Shown here in pieces: positions 1 to 5,995 of a DNA stretch of 8,570 bases. This DNA comes from Opitutales bacterium (lineage in GTDB: Bacteria > Verrucomicrobiota > Verrucomicrobiia > Opitutales > T3Sed10-336). The stretch is taken from the NCBI GenBank assembly GCA_007132315.1, contig SLOW01000049.1:1-8570 (forward strand), read 5' to 3'. A program made the position numbers and the translations under genes. The notes under the pieces were generated by a model. That model worked only from the letters and a program-made list of their open reading frames with translations. It was not told the origin of the DNA and ran no database searches. The first letter of the stretch is position 1, and each line of letters opens with the position of its first letter.

Positions 1-1333
1 CGAGTTCGCGGATGTTCTCCTTCTGGACGATGGCGACGATCCGGGCGCCGGCCAGGATGGCGTCATCGGCGCCGGGCACCTTGGTTTCCGACTTGTGGAT
101 GAACGCGACGATGACGCAGTCGCCCGGCCATTCGATCTCCCGGAGGGTGCGGCCCACGCAAGGGCTCTTGGGCCCCACCTTGATCTCGACGATACGGCCG
201 CGGTCGCTCGCCAGCTTGGCCAGTTCGATGTAGGGCTCCCGGCTGCTGTAGCGCAGGACCTCATTGGCCGTGGCGATTCGGGGCGAAACCACCATTTCCA
301 CGCCGAGGGTGTCTTTGAGTCGCTCCAGAACCTCGATGTAATCGGCGCGGTTGACCAGCAGCATGGTGTGCTTGGCGCCCAGTTTCGAGGCTTGCAGGCA
401 GGTCATGACGTTGTCTTCGTCCTCCTTGGTCAGCGCGATGAAGTAATCGGCGCTTCCGATTTGTTCCTCCTCCAGCAGCCGCAGCGAGGTGGCGTCGCCC
501 TGGATGACGGTGATATGGGGGAATTTTTCGGCCAGGTCACGGCACTGCGCTTTGTCCTCCTCCAGGATCCGGATGCGGAAACGCGGGTGGGTGAGCAGAC
601 GCACCAGCGCGATGGAGGCTTCGCCGCCGCCGTAGAGCACGACCCGAACCGCTTCCGAAACCGTGTCGGGATCGAACATCGGCTTCAGGTCGAAGAGGAT
701 GCGCGAGGGTCCGAACAGGGTGACGTAATCGTTCTCGCGGAGAACAGTCCCGGCGTTGGCGACCTGTTGTTGTTCTCCGGTCTGCACGTAACCGATACGC
801 ACCCGCGGGTCGAGCTTGAGTTCGGCCAGTTTCTTGCCGAGCACCCGCGCTTTGGCTTTGACCCGGAACTGTTGGACCTCGATCTGGCCGCGGCCCAGGT
901 TTTCGACCGCGACCCGGCCGGGGTTGCGGATTTTCTTCGCCAGCTCGACGGCGGCCAGGGCTTCCGGGTTGAGCAGGTAATCGATCCCGAAGTGGCTCTG
1001 GTAATTGATGATCGAGTTGTCGGTGTAGGTCTGATCGTGGATGCGCGCGATGGTGGTCCCGGCGCCGAGTGCCTTCGCCAGCGAGCACGAGGTCAGGTTG
1101 GTCTTGTCGTCGCTGGTCATGGCCAGGAAAAAATCGCAACTGTCGGCTCCCGCCCGCTGGAGTGTTTCGGCGGAGCTGCCGTTGCCTTTGATCACGCGGA
1201 CGTTGAGCTCTTCGTCCACCTGTTCGGCCAACGCGATGCCGCTTTCGATAACAGTGACGTCGTGGTACTCCTCGCTGAGAATCTCGCATAGGTAGCGGCC
1301 GACTTCGCCGGCTCCGACTATCAGAATCTTCAT
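1..1333 (-). CDS. trkA: Trk potassium uptake regulator TrkA (C-terminal end cut by window)
   Basis: Cytoplasmic NAD(H)-binding regulatory subunit that gates the TrkH/TrkG potassium channel. The visible 444 residues show the classic duplicated RCK layout. The first Rossmann domain starts MKILIVGAGEVG (G7, G9, G12) with the expected acidic residue at the end of strand 2 (E30). A TrkA-C domain follows, then a second Rossmann domain around VVLYGGGEAS (G235-G237; the third glycine of the motif is replaced by S), and a final TrkA-C domain around residues 365-444. E. coli TrkA is 458 aa, so only a few C-terminal residues are probably missing beyond position 1. The ATG at 1333 is chosen because it places the Rossmann motif at the very N-terminus; no strong Shine-Dalgarno is seen. 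It lies 50 bp downstream of plsC on the same strand and may be cotranscribed. No trkH is visible in the window. Confidence 0.93.
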   Translation of the reverse strand, partial: MKILIVGAGEVGRYLCEILSEEYHDVTVIESGIALAEQVDEELNVRVIKGNGSSAETLQRAGADSCDFFLAMTSDDKTNLTSCSLAKALGAGTTIARIHDQTYTDNSIINYQSHFGIDYLLNPEALAAVELAKKIRNPGRVAVENLGRGQIEVQQFRVKAKARVLGKKLAELKLDPRVRIGYVQTGEQQQVANAGTVLRENDYVTLFGPSRILFDLKPMFDPDTVSEAVRVVLYGGGEASIALVRLLTHPRFRIRILEEDKAQCRDLAEKFPHITVIQGDATSLRLLEEEQIGSADYFIALTKEDEDNVMTCLQASKLGAKHTMLLVNRADYIEVLERLKDTLGVEMVVSPRIATANEVLRYSSREPYIELAKLASDRGRIVEIKVGPKSPCVGRTLREIEWPGDCVIVAFIHKSETKVPGADDAILAGARIVAIVQKENIREL

Positions 1334-1383
1334 GGTATGATTATCCGGGTTCCGTGCGGGCGGAATCGAGTTGAAAAATCGGG

Positions 1384-2019
1384 TCAGATGCCGGGCTCGC
1401 GCGGTGCCGGAATGGCGGCGATGGCGTCCAAGATCCGTTTCGACGCCCCTTCGTAGCGCGCGCGGCTCGTCGCGCCGGGATCGAACGCTTTCGGGGGCAT
1501 CGGCGGGCCGAAGCCGACGCTGATCCGCCCGTGCGGTTCGGGAAATCGGTGCTGTCGGCCGTAGGACTCGAAAGAACCGAAAATGCGGGCGGGAACGACG
1601 GGAACCGCTGATTTGCAGGCGATCATGGCCAACCCCGGAAGGGCGGGCTGGAGCGTGCCGTCCGGGGACCGGGTCCCTTCGGGAAAAAACAGGACGCCCC
1701 GTCCCTCGCGCAGAGCTTGCAGTACCCGCTTGACCGCCTGGACGTCGGGGGCGCCGTCGCGTTCGACCGGGATGGCGTTCACCGTGTTAAGGATGCGTCC
1801 GATCAGGCCGGGTTTGAACAGGCTCTTGCGGGCGAAATAGGCGATCTCGCGCGGCACGTGGCGTCCGATGGCGGGCGGGTCGAAGAAACTGACGTGATTG
1901 CAGGCCAGGATGAAAGAGCCCGCTTTCGGGAGGTGGTGCCGGCCGGCGATATCGCCAGGATAGGCGCCGTCGAACAGGCAATCCGAGAGAAGCGAACCGA
2001 TCTGGTAGATGATATTCAT
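1384..2019 (-). CDS. plsC: 1-acyl-sn-glycerol-3-phosphate acyltransferase (PlsC family)
   Basis: Transfers an acyl chain to lysophosphatidic acid to give phosphatidic acid, the precursor of membrane phospholipids, at the inner face of the membrane. The 211-residue protein has the catalytic HX4D motif (H42 and D47 in NHVSFFDPP), the glycerophosphate-binding FPEGTRS motif (residues 112-118) and a late VPVVPARIFG segment, in the usual order and spacing for LPLAT enzymes. The N-terminal 40 residues are only moderately hydrophobic, so it may be a peripheral rather than clearly transmembrane form. The ATG at 2019 overlaps the cmk stop codon as ATGA, which supports this start over any upstream in-frame one and implies translational coupling. 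The cmk-plsC order is a common bacterial arrangement. The exact acyl donor and substrate cannot be told from the sequence. Confidence 0.9.
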   Translation of the reverse strand: MNIIYQIGSLLSDCLFDGAYPGDIAGRHHLPKAGSFILACNHVSFFDPPAIGRHVPREIAYFARKSLFKPGLIGRILNTVNAIPVERDGAPDVQAVKRVLQALREGRGVLFFPEGTRSPDGTLQPALPGLAMIACKSAVPVVPARIFGSFESYGRQHRFPEPHGRISVGFGPPMPPKAFDPGATSRARYEGASKRILDAIAAIPAPREPGI

Positions 2020-2684
2020 GACCGCGGGTTGTCGATAATCTCGCTGACCCGGGAGATGACCTCGTTCAGTGACAATTGGGTGGTATTGATCCGGGTGGCG
2101 CCCTCCGGGCAAACCAGAGGCGCCGTCTTGCGCTGGGTGTCGAGCCGGTCGCGCTCCGCGATGCTGTCCTGTTCGCCCTGGTGGACCCGGCGCTGGTTGC
2201 GCGCTTCGGGGTCGGCTTCCAGGAAGAAACGGAAATCGGCGTCGGGGAAGATGACCGAACCGATGTCGCGCCCCTCCATCACCAACCCGTCGAATCCGTT
2301 CTCACGGGCGAATCCGGCGTGCCCGCGCTGGTAATCGAGCAAGAATTCGCGGACCATCCCCAAGGAGGCGAAACGGGAGACCTGCTCGTTGACCTCACGG
2401 CTGCGCAGTTCGGCGTCGGGCACTTCGCCGTCCAGGGCGATGCGGGCCTCGCGCCCCCGGAGACGGGTGGCGATCGCCGGATCGCGCAGGGCCTCGGCGA
2501 TGCCTTCGGTGTCTTCGGGCGTCAGGCCGCGTTTGAGGAGGTAGAGCGTCACTGCCCGGTAGAACGATCCGGTATCCACATACAGCAGATGGTGTCGCTC
2601 GCTGAGTGCCCGCGCGGTGGAGGATTTGCCGGCGGCGGCGCCACCGTCGATCGTTACGATGATGAAGTGCTTTTCGAGCGGCAT
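2016..2684 (-). CDS. cmk: Cytidylate kinase
   Basis: Phosphorylates CMP and dCMP to the diphosphates with ATP, in the cytoplasm, for pyrimidine salvage and DNA/RNA precursor supply. The protein (222 aa from this start; E. coli Cmk is 227) shows a P-loop GGAAAGKSS, the VDTGSFYRAV segment after it, the family signature GRDIGSVIFPDA, and the lid-region RDRLDTQRKTAPL followed by the C-terminal INTTQLS (usually IDTT). The P-loop has G where many family members have P (IDGG instead of IDGP), a small variation. The start is uncertain. The ATG at 2684 gives the usual family N-terminus but has no Shine-Dalgarno, while an in-frame TTG at 2729 has GGAGA six bases upstream and would add 15 residues. The stop overlaps the plsC start as ATGA, and the rescue-factor gene lies just upstream, so the three probably form one operon. 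Confidence 0.93.
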   Translation of the reverse strand: MPLEKHFIIVTIDGGAAAGKSSTARALSERHHLLYVDTGSFYRAVTLYLLKRGLTPEDTEGIAEALRDPAIATRLRGREARIALDGEVPDAELRSREVNEQVSRFASLGMVREFLLDYQRGHAGFARENGFDGLVMEGRDIGSVIFPDADFRFFLEADPEARNQRRVHQGEQDSIAERDRLDTQRKTAPLVCPEGATRINTTQLSLNEVISRVSEIIDNPRS

Positions 2685-2734
2685 AGGAGACAGCCCGAAA
2701 CGATAGCGGGAAGCGAACGGGAAAAACAAATGAA

Positions 2735-2740
2735 ATCTCC
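2735..2740 (-). promoter_or_regulatory. Candidate ribosome binding site for an alternative TTG start of cmk
   Basis: On the minus strand GGAGAT lies directly after the stop of the upstream release-factor gene (stop ends at 2747), with the GGAGA core six bases before an in-frame TTG at 2729. If used, Cmk would carry a 15-residue N-terminal extension (MFFPFASRYRFGLSP). The extension does not look like family sequence, so the downstream ATG at 2684 was kept as the main start. Confidence 0.4.
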
Positions 2741-2746
2741 GCCCGT

Positions 2747-3148
2747 TCAGGACGCTTCGCCGGGGCCGGGTTTGCGCCGGGATTCCTTTTTTTCCGAACG
2801 GCGCCGTTTCTCGGCCAGGATACGCCGCTTGACCCCGGCCGGGCGGCCGCGGGATTTGCGGCGCAGACGTTCCCGGACCTGCTGTTTTTCGTGCCTTCGG
2901 CGCCGGCGGTCTTCCTCGATCCGGTCGAGCAACCGGTTCAGCGCCTCTTCCCGGTTCTTGGCCTGGGTCCGGTGAGTCATCGCCTTGACAGCGAACCCGG
3001 TCGGGATGTGGGCGAGCTGGACGCAGGTCGCGACCTTGTTGACGCTTTGCCCGCCGCGTCCCGACGAACGCACGAAGGCCTCCTCGAATTCCGTAGGATC
3101 GAGACCGAGCGCCCGGAGGCGTTCCTGTTGTGCGGGGGTCGCTTGCAT
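2747..3148 (-). CDS. Stand-alone GGQ release-factor-like protein (MTRFR/ArfB-type ribosome rescue factor)
   Basis: The 133-residue protein consists of the catalytic domain of class-I release factors without the codon-recognition domains. It contains the GGQ motif in VRSSGRGGQSVNKV (G32-Q34), the loop that enters the peptidyl transferase centre and triggers peptidyl-tRNA hydrolysis. After it come CVQLAHIPTGFAVK and a THRTQAKNREEAL helix typical of the family, then a long Arg/Lys-rich tail (about residues 77-130). In ArfB and mitochondrial MTRFR (C12orf65) such a tail enters the empty mRNA channel of stalled ribosomes. By family, the likely role is to release nascent chains from non-stop or split ribosomes; this is inferred from domain layout. 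The short N-terminus and LGLDPTEFEEAFVRSSG start resemble the MTRFR-like group more than ArfB/YaeJ. It is first in a probable operon with cmk and plsC. The ATG at 3148 has no clear ribosome binding site; a strong one lies further upstream on another frame. Confidence 0.85.
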   Translation of the reverse strand: MQATPAQQERLRALGLDPTEFEEAFVRSSGRGGQSVNKVATCVQLAHIPTGFAVKAMTHRTQAKNREEALNRLLDRIEEDRRRRRHEKQQVRERLRRKSRGRPAGVKRRILAEKRRRSEKKESRRKPGPGEAS

Positions 3149-3218
3149 CGTGGATTTTGCGGCGTTGGACTCCCGGGTGGTTGCTTTTGTTCCCGTCGCG
3201 AGAATCCGGACATTGCCG

Positions 3219-3226
3219 TCACCTCC
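3219..3226 (-). promoter_or_regulatory. Near-perfect Shine-Dalgarno (GGAGGTGA) for an ATG out of frame with the rescue factor
   Basis: The minus strand reads GGAGGTGA, eight bases matching the 16S anti-Shine-Dalgarno, with eight bases between GGAGG and an ATG at 3213-3211. That ATG opens a 78-codon frame running to 2977 which overlaps the first 172 bases of the release-factor gene in a different frame. The encoded peptide is rich in P, R and S and looks like a frame shadow. The site may drive a leader peptide, or mark the original start of the rescue factor if a frameshift or sequence error is present. Confidence 0.5.
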
Positions 3227-3293
3227 CTGTTTTGTGCGGGGGTGACGCGCCCGCCGATTGACGGCGCTACGGGATCCCGGCTGCGCTGTGTAA

Positions 3294-3389
3294 ACCGCGG
3301 CTCAACTCTTTGGCGACGACCCACTCCTCCTTATCCTGGCACTGATCGGTTTCCTGATCTGGGTTTCCCTGATCGCATTCGGTTCCCGT
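3294..3389 (+). other. Possible N-terminal membrane-helix extension of the GspE/PilB-like ATPase without a usual start codon
   Basis: The ATPase frame stays open from the TAA at 3291-3293. Positions 3321-3386 would encode a clean hydrophobic helix (PLLLILALIGFLIWVSLIAF, then GSR) that runs directly into the annotated N-terminus. No ATG, GTG or TTG occurs in frame before the TTG at 3390. If translated, initiation would need a rare start (for example CTG at 3336 or ATC at 3333), or a base is missing upstream. The hydrophobic pattern is what a real transmembrane segment looks like and is unlikely in random frame. Confidence 0.4.
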
Positions 3390-4832
3390 TTGAGCCAATT
3401 GCCGCCGGGTTATCGGGAATGGGCTAATTTTCTGTCGCTGGTGACCGGACCGGTGGGCTGGGCCTTATACGGTTACGGGCGATTGAAACGGGACTTCGTG
3501 AACCCCGGAGGCGGCGGAGAGGATATGGGAGAAGGCAAGAAAATCCGTATGCCGATGCCGGCGAGTTCGGACGGCACCGTTCACGAAGCGCCCGCCAGTG
3601 CCCGGATCACCCACAACCAGCGCCGCCGCTGGTGGATGTTCTGGAAAAGCTGGATCGCGGAGGAAACCGAGAGCGAGCTCTTGCACGCCATGATCGCCGA
3701 GGCTGTGGCCCAGGATGCGACGGACATCCATCTGGAACCCCACGCGGATTACTTTCTGGCGAGATTCCGGGTCAATGGTATCCTGCGCGACTACCGCAAG
3801 TTCGAATCGATGACCGGCGATCACCTGCTGGCCATCGTCAAGGTCATGGCTTCCCTGGACGTGGCGGACCGTTCTCAGGCTCGGGACGGCCGGTTCGAAT
3901 GGGTCGATGACGATCACGGCTGGCGGATCGACACGCGGGTTTCGGTTTCGCCTTCGTTTCGGGGAGAAAAGCTCGCGCTGCGTTTTCTCAACCGCCCGGC
4001 GACTACGCTGAATATCGATTCGCTCGGTATGAGCGAGGACATGAAGAAAGCCCTCAAGCGGTCGATTCGGCATCCCGAGGGTTTTATTCTAATCGCCGGC
4101 CCGACCGGTTCCGGAAAGACAACAACGGCGTACAGCCTCTTGAAGATGGTTGCCGGACCCTCCGTCAACACGATTACCATCGAGGACCCGGTGGAGTACT
4201 CCCTGCCGGCCGCCACTCAGCTCGGGGTGAACGCGACGTGGGGGATCACGTTCGAGGAGGGGTTGACCACTATCCTGCGTCAGGATCCCGACGTCATCTT
4301 CATAGGGGAGATGCGCGACCCCAATTCCTTCAAGACGGCGATTCGGGCCAGCTTGAGCGGTCACCTCGTGGTGAGCACGATGCACGCGCGGGACACCGTG
4401 CACATCTTTGCCAGTCTGCGCAATATGAACATCGAAGAGGCGTCGCTCGTGGCCTCGGTCAAAATGGTGGTCGCCCAGCGGCTGGTACGGTTGCTCTGTC
4501 CGGAATGCAAGGAACCCGACGAGGAAATCGACGAGGATTCCTTGGAATTCGTCGGCTTCGATGGCTCGGAGATCGACGATTTATACCAGCCGGGTGGGGG
4601 GTGTGAGCATTGTTTCCATTCCGGCTTTGTCGGTCGGACGGGAGTTTATGAATACCTGACAATGGACAAGACGGTGAGGGAGTGGCTCGAGCGCGGCGGC
4701 CATGCCACGGATTTGCGTAACGCGTTGCGGGAACGGGGGGTGCGGCGCCTGTACGATGACGCCAGAGAAAAGGTCATGAGCGGACAGGTGTGGATCCAGG
4801 ACGCAATTCGATCCGTGGGCTTTGACGAATGA
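3390..4832 (+). CDS. GspE/PilB-family secretion or pilus ATPase (PulE-like), start uncertain
   Basis: A hexameric ATPase of the type that powers type II secretion or type IV pilus assembly by driving a membrane platform protein from the cytoplasm. From the TTG at 3390 the 480-residue protein shows the N2-like domain (ATDIHLEP near 110-117), Walker A GPTGSGKTT (237-245), Asp box TITIEDPVEY (261-270), Walker B DVIFIGEMRD (301-310), His box STMHARDT (329-336), and a zinc-type tetracysteine (CPEC 370-373, CEHC 405-408). The tetracysteine is typical of GspE/PilB and absent from PilT. The canonical N1 domain is lacking. In its place is a hydrophobic segment (FLSLVTGPVGWALYGYG, 14-30), possibly preceded by another helix upstream. 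The TTG has no Shine-Dalgarno, whereas an internal ATG at 3525 has GGAGAGG just before it and would give a soluble 435-residue form. Its stop overlaps the next gene as ATGA. No pilin, secretin or platform gene is visible nearby, so the machine it drives is unknown. Confidence 0.9.
   Translation: MSQLPPGYREWANFLSLVTGPVGWALYGYGRLKRDFVNPGGGGEDMGEGKKIRMPMPASSDGTVHEAPASARITHNQRRRWWMFWKSWIAEETESELLHAMIAEAVAQDATDIHLEPHADYFLARFRVNGILRDYRKFESMTGDHLLAIVKVMASLDVADRSQARDGRFEWVDDDHGWRIDTRVSVSPSFRGEKLALRFLNRPATTLNIDSLGMSEDMKKALKRSIRHPEGFILIAGPTGSGKTTTAYSLLKMVAGPSVNTITIEDPVEYSLPAATQLGVNATWGITFEEGLTTILRQDPDVIFIGEMRDPNSFKTAIRASLSGHLVVSTMHARDTVHIFASLRNMNIEEASLVASVKMVVAQRLVRLLCPECKEPDEEIDEDSLEFVGFDGSEIDDLYQPGGGCEHCFHSGFVGRTGVYEYLTMDKTVREWLERGGHATDLRNALRERGVRRLYDDAREKVMSGQVWIQDAIRSVGFDE
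3516..3522 (+). promoter_or_regulatory. Ribosome binding site for an internal ATG (3525) of the ATPase gene
   Basis: GGAGAGG stands directly before an in-frame ATG at 3525 (five bases between GGAG and ATG). It is the best initiation signal in the gene and would yield a protein starting MGEGKKIRMPMP without the hydrophobic N-terminus. It may be the main start or give a second, soluble isoform. The glycine-rich codons around it (GGGGED) could also create this pattern by chance. Confidence 0.5.
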
Positions 4833-5311
4833 ATTCTCTACTTATTCAGGTTCTGGCCGGGTGCGTCCTGCTGCTGTTCATCTATGTTTCCATCAGAAAG
4901 GCGGACGCGGACGGGTTTTTCCCGACGCTTTGCACAACCGGCGTCCTGTACGCGGCCTTCCGGTTCGCCTATGTGCAGTGGCGGGACTCCTACTCATTCC
5001 TGATCGAAAGGCTGGGGATGGATTCCGAGAACGCCCTCGAGCGGGCGACGCTCCTCTCGGCGTCGTACTGGCTGGGTTTTGTGGTGATTCTGCTTCCGGC
5101 CATGTTTTACGTGAAGCTGCTGACCCGCGAACCGGCGCCGTTTCCGGGGTGGCTGGAGCAAGGGGGAAGATTCGTCCTGGGAGTGGTTTGCGGCGTATTG
5201 TTTTTTCTCGTAATTCTGAACGGATTTTCGAGGTTCGCGTTTTTTCAGGAGCACCTTCAGCCGGCTCTGAGTCCGTTCCAAACCGTGCTCCACTTGTTCC
5301 AGGTGCTCTGA
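4829..5311 (+). CDS. Small four-helix membrane protein coupled to the ATPase
   Basis: No family is recognised. The 160-residue protein has four hydrophobic segments: about 4-22 (start LLIQVLAGCVLLLF), 31-49, 74-98 and 114-134. A charged loop with W51, R52, D53 and an ERLGMDSENALER stretch (60-72) lies between helices 2 and 3. The C-terminal tail is short and mildly amphipathic. There is no signal peptidase site and no catalytic motif. Its ATG overlaps the ATPase stop codon as ATGA, so the two are very likely translated together and function together. By position it could serve as a membrane partner for the ATPase, but it is much smaller than GspF/PilC platform proteins (about 400 aa) and shows none of their repeats. 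Its size and four-helix layout are similar to CvpA-like proteins, though no sequence match is claimed. Confidence 0.8.
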   Translation: MNSLLIQVLAGCVLLLFIYVSIRKADADGFFPTLCTTGVLYAAFRFAYVQWRDSYSFLIERLGMDSENALERATLLSASYWLGFVVILLPAMFYVKLLTREPAPFPGWLEQGGRFVLGVVCGVLFFLVILNGFSRFAFFQEHLQPALSPFQTVLHLFQVL

Positions 5312-5405
5312 TTCGAGCGGAACCGAAGGGCGAACCGAGGCACGGGGTTCCCAGGTCGGCGGCCATGCGGGGAGTATGGCCCTCTTGTGCCCGGAAGTGT
5401 CGATG

Positions 5406-5441
5406 CGGTTCGGTTGAGTTACATCTCAACCACCCAAACCG
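5406..5441. terminator. Hairpin in convergent intergenic region
   Basis: A perfect 7-bp stem GGTTGAG/CTCAACC (5412-5418 with 5425-5431) closes a six-base loop TTACAT. An outer CGGTT/AACCG pair (5406-5410 with 5437-5441) extends it across an internal loop. It lies 95 bp after the membrane-protein stop and between convergent genes, where a terminator is expected. No T-run follows on either strand, so it may work as a weak or Rho-assisted terminator or an RNA 3' stabiliser. Confidence 0.4.
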
Positions 5442-5469
5442 AGCTCCATTCGGGCTAAAGCATTATTTC

Positions 5470-5485
5470 GCTGCTTCACAGCAGC
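5470..5485. terminator. Second short hairpin, possibly ending the DUF5069 transcript
   Basis: A 6-bp perfect stem GCTGCT/AGCAGC surrounds a TCAC tetraloop. It sits 28 bp past the DUF5069 stop codon on the minus strand, where it is followed by GAAATAATGCTTT, only loosely T-rich. The position suits a 3' end signal for the minus-strand operon, but the T-tract is poor. The rest of 5312-5513 shows no gene. Confidence 0.35.
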
Positions 5486-5513
5486 TTACGGAGGGAGGTC
5501 TCGCGGCACCCGC

Positions 5514-5978
5514 TTATCGGATTCGGCCTTCGTCGAAGTCGATCATGTCGGCGAAGGAGACCAGATCGTCGCGGTCTTCGGCGTTCATCTTGCGTTTTAC
5601 GTCGGCGAGCGCCTCGCGCCCGATCTCGCTCATTCCCATTTGGACCAGTTTGCGGTTCCAGACCTCGACCCGCGGCTCTTTCGGCAGCAGCCGGGCCAGC
5701 CGTTGTTCGAGATCCTCTTCCGTGCGGCTCGCGCGGACCGCTTCGATGACGTCGGCCGGATCGATCCCCAGGTGGAGGCAGAGAAAACCGTCGAAGCCCT
5801 TGGTGAAATTCCGCCGGTAGGATTTCGGCAACTCGCCCGCGAGGTGCTTGCGGATTTTGGCGATGAACCGGGGGAAATGGAGGAGGCCGCACGGATGTGG
5901 CTGGTAGGGGGAGGGGAGATCACGGAGGATCTCGCCGGTTGGTCCAAGTGCGGGTTCGCTCGCGCCGTTCTCTGCCAT
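5514..5978 (-). CDS. DUF5069 domain-containing protein
   Basis: A 154-residue soluble protein of unknown function. Residues about 20-100 match what I recall of DUF5069, a family common in Verrucomicrobiota and Planctomycetota: a DLPSPYQPHPCGLLHFPRF opening, IAKIRKHLAGELP, then FDGFLCLHLGIDPADVIEAV and a following EEDLEQRLARLLP helix. The C-terminal part (about 105-150) is charged and helical (VWNRKLVQMGMSEIGREAL, then DVKRKMNAEDRDDL). No catalytic motif, signal peptide or membrane helix is seen. The ATG at 5978 was chosen as the first start after the upstream gene; no Shine-Dalgarno is evident. It begins 17 bp after the TPR-like gene, so the two are probably cotranscribed and may share translation signals. 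The family assignment is from memory of the pattern. Confidence 0.75.
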   Translation of the reverse strand: MAENGASEPALGPTGEILRDLPSPYQPHPCGLLHFPRFIAKIRKHLAGELPKSYRRNFTKGFDGFLCLHLGIDPADVIEAVRASRTEEDLEQRLARLLPKEPRVEVWNRKLVQMGMSEIGREALADVKRKMNAEDRDDLVSFADMIDFDEGRIR

Positions 5979-5995
5979 GACAACCGGGCTGAAGG

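Noticed and set aside
95..1291. A 398-codon open frame on the plus strand opposite trkA
   Set aside because: It is a GC-rich antisense shadow: low-complexity composition without recognisable domains, while the opposite strand encodes a complete TrkA fold.
2076..2975. A 299-codon plus-strand frame opposite cmk and the rescue factor
   Set aside because: It spans two well-supported minus-strand genes and ends in an R/S-rich low-complexity run, as expected for a shadow frame.
3258..3294. TTGACG at 3258-3263 as the -35 box for the ATPase gene
   Set aside because: The only -10-like sequence (TGTAAA at 3289-3294) is 25 bp away, too far for a sigma70 promoter; closer positions are GC-rich.
4822..5820. 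A 332-codon plus-strand frame covering the four-helix protein, the intergenic gap and part of the DUF5069 gene
   Set aside because: It overlaps the coupled membrane protein in another frame, crosses the hairpins and becomes S/R-rich low-complexity sequence; no domain is visible.
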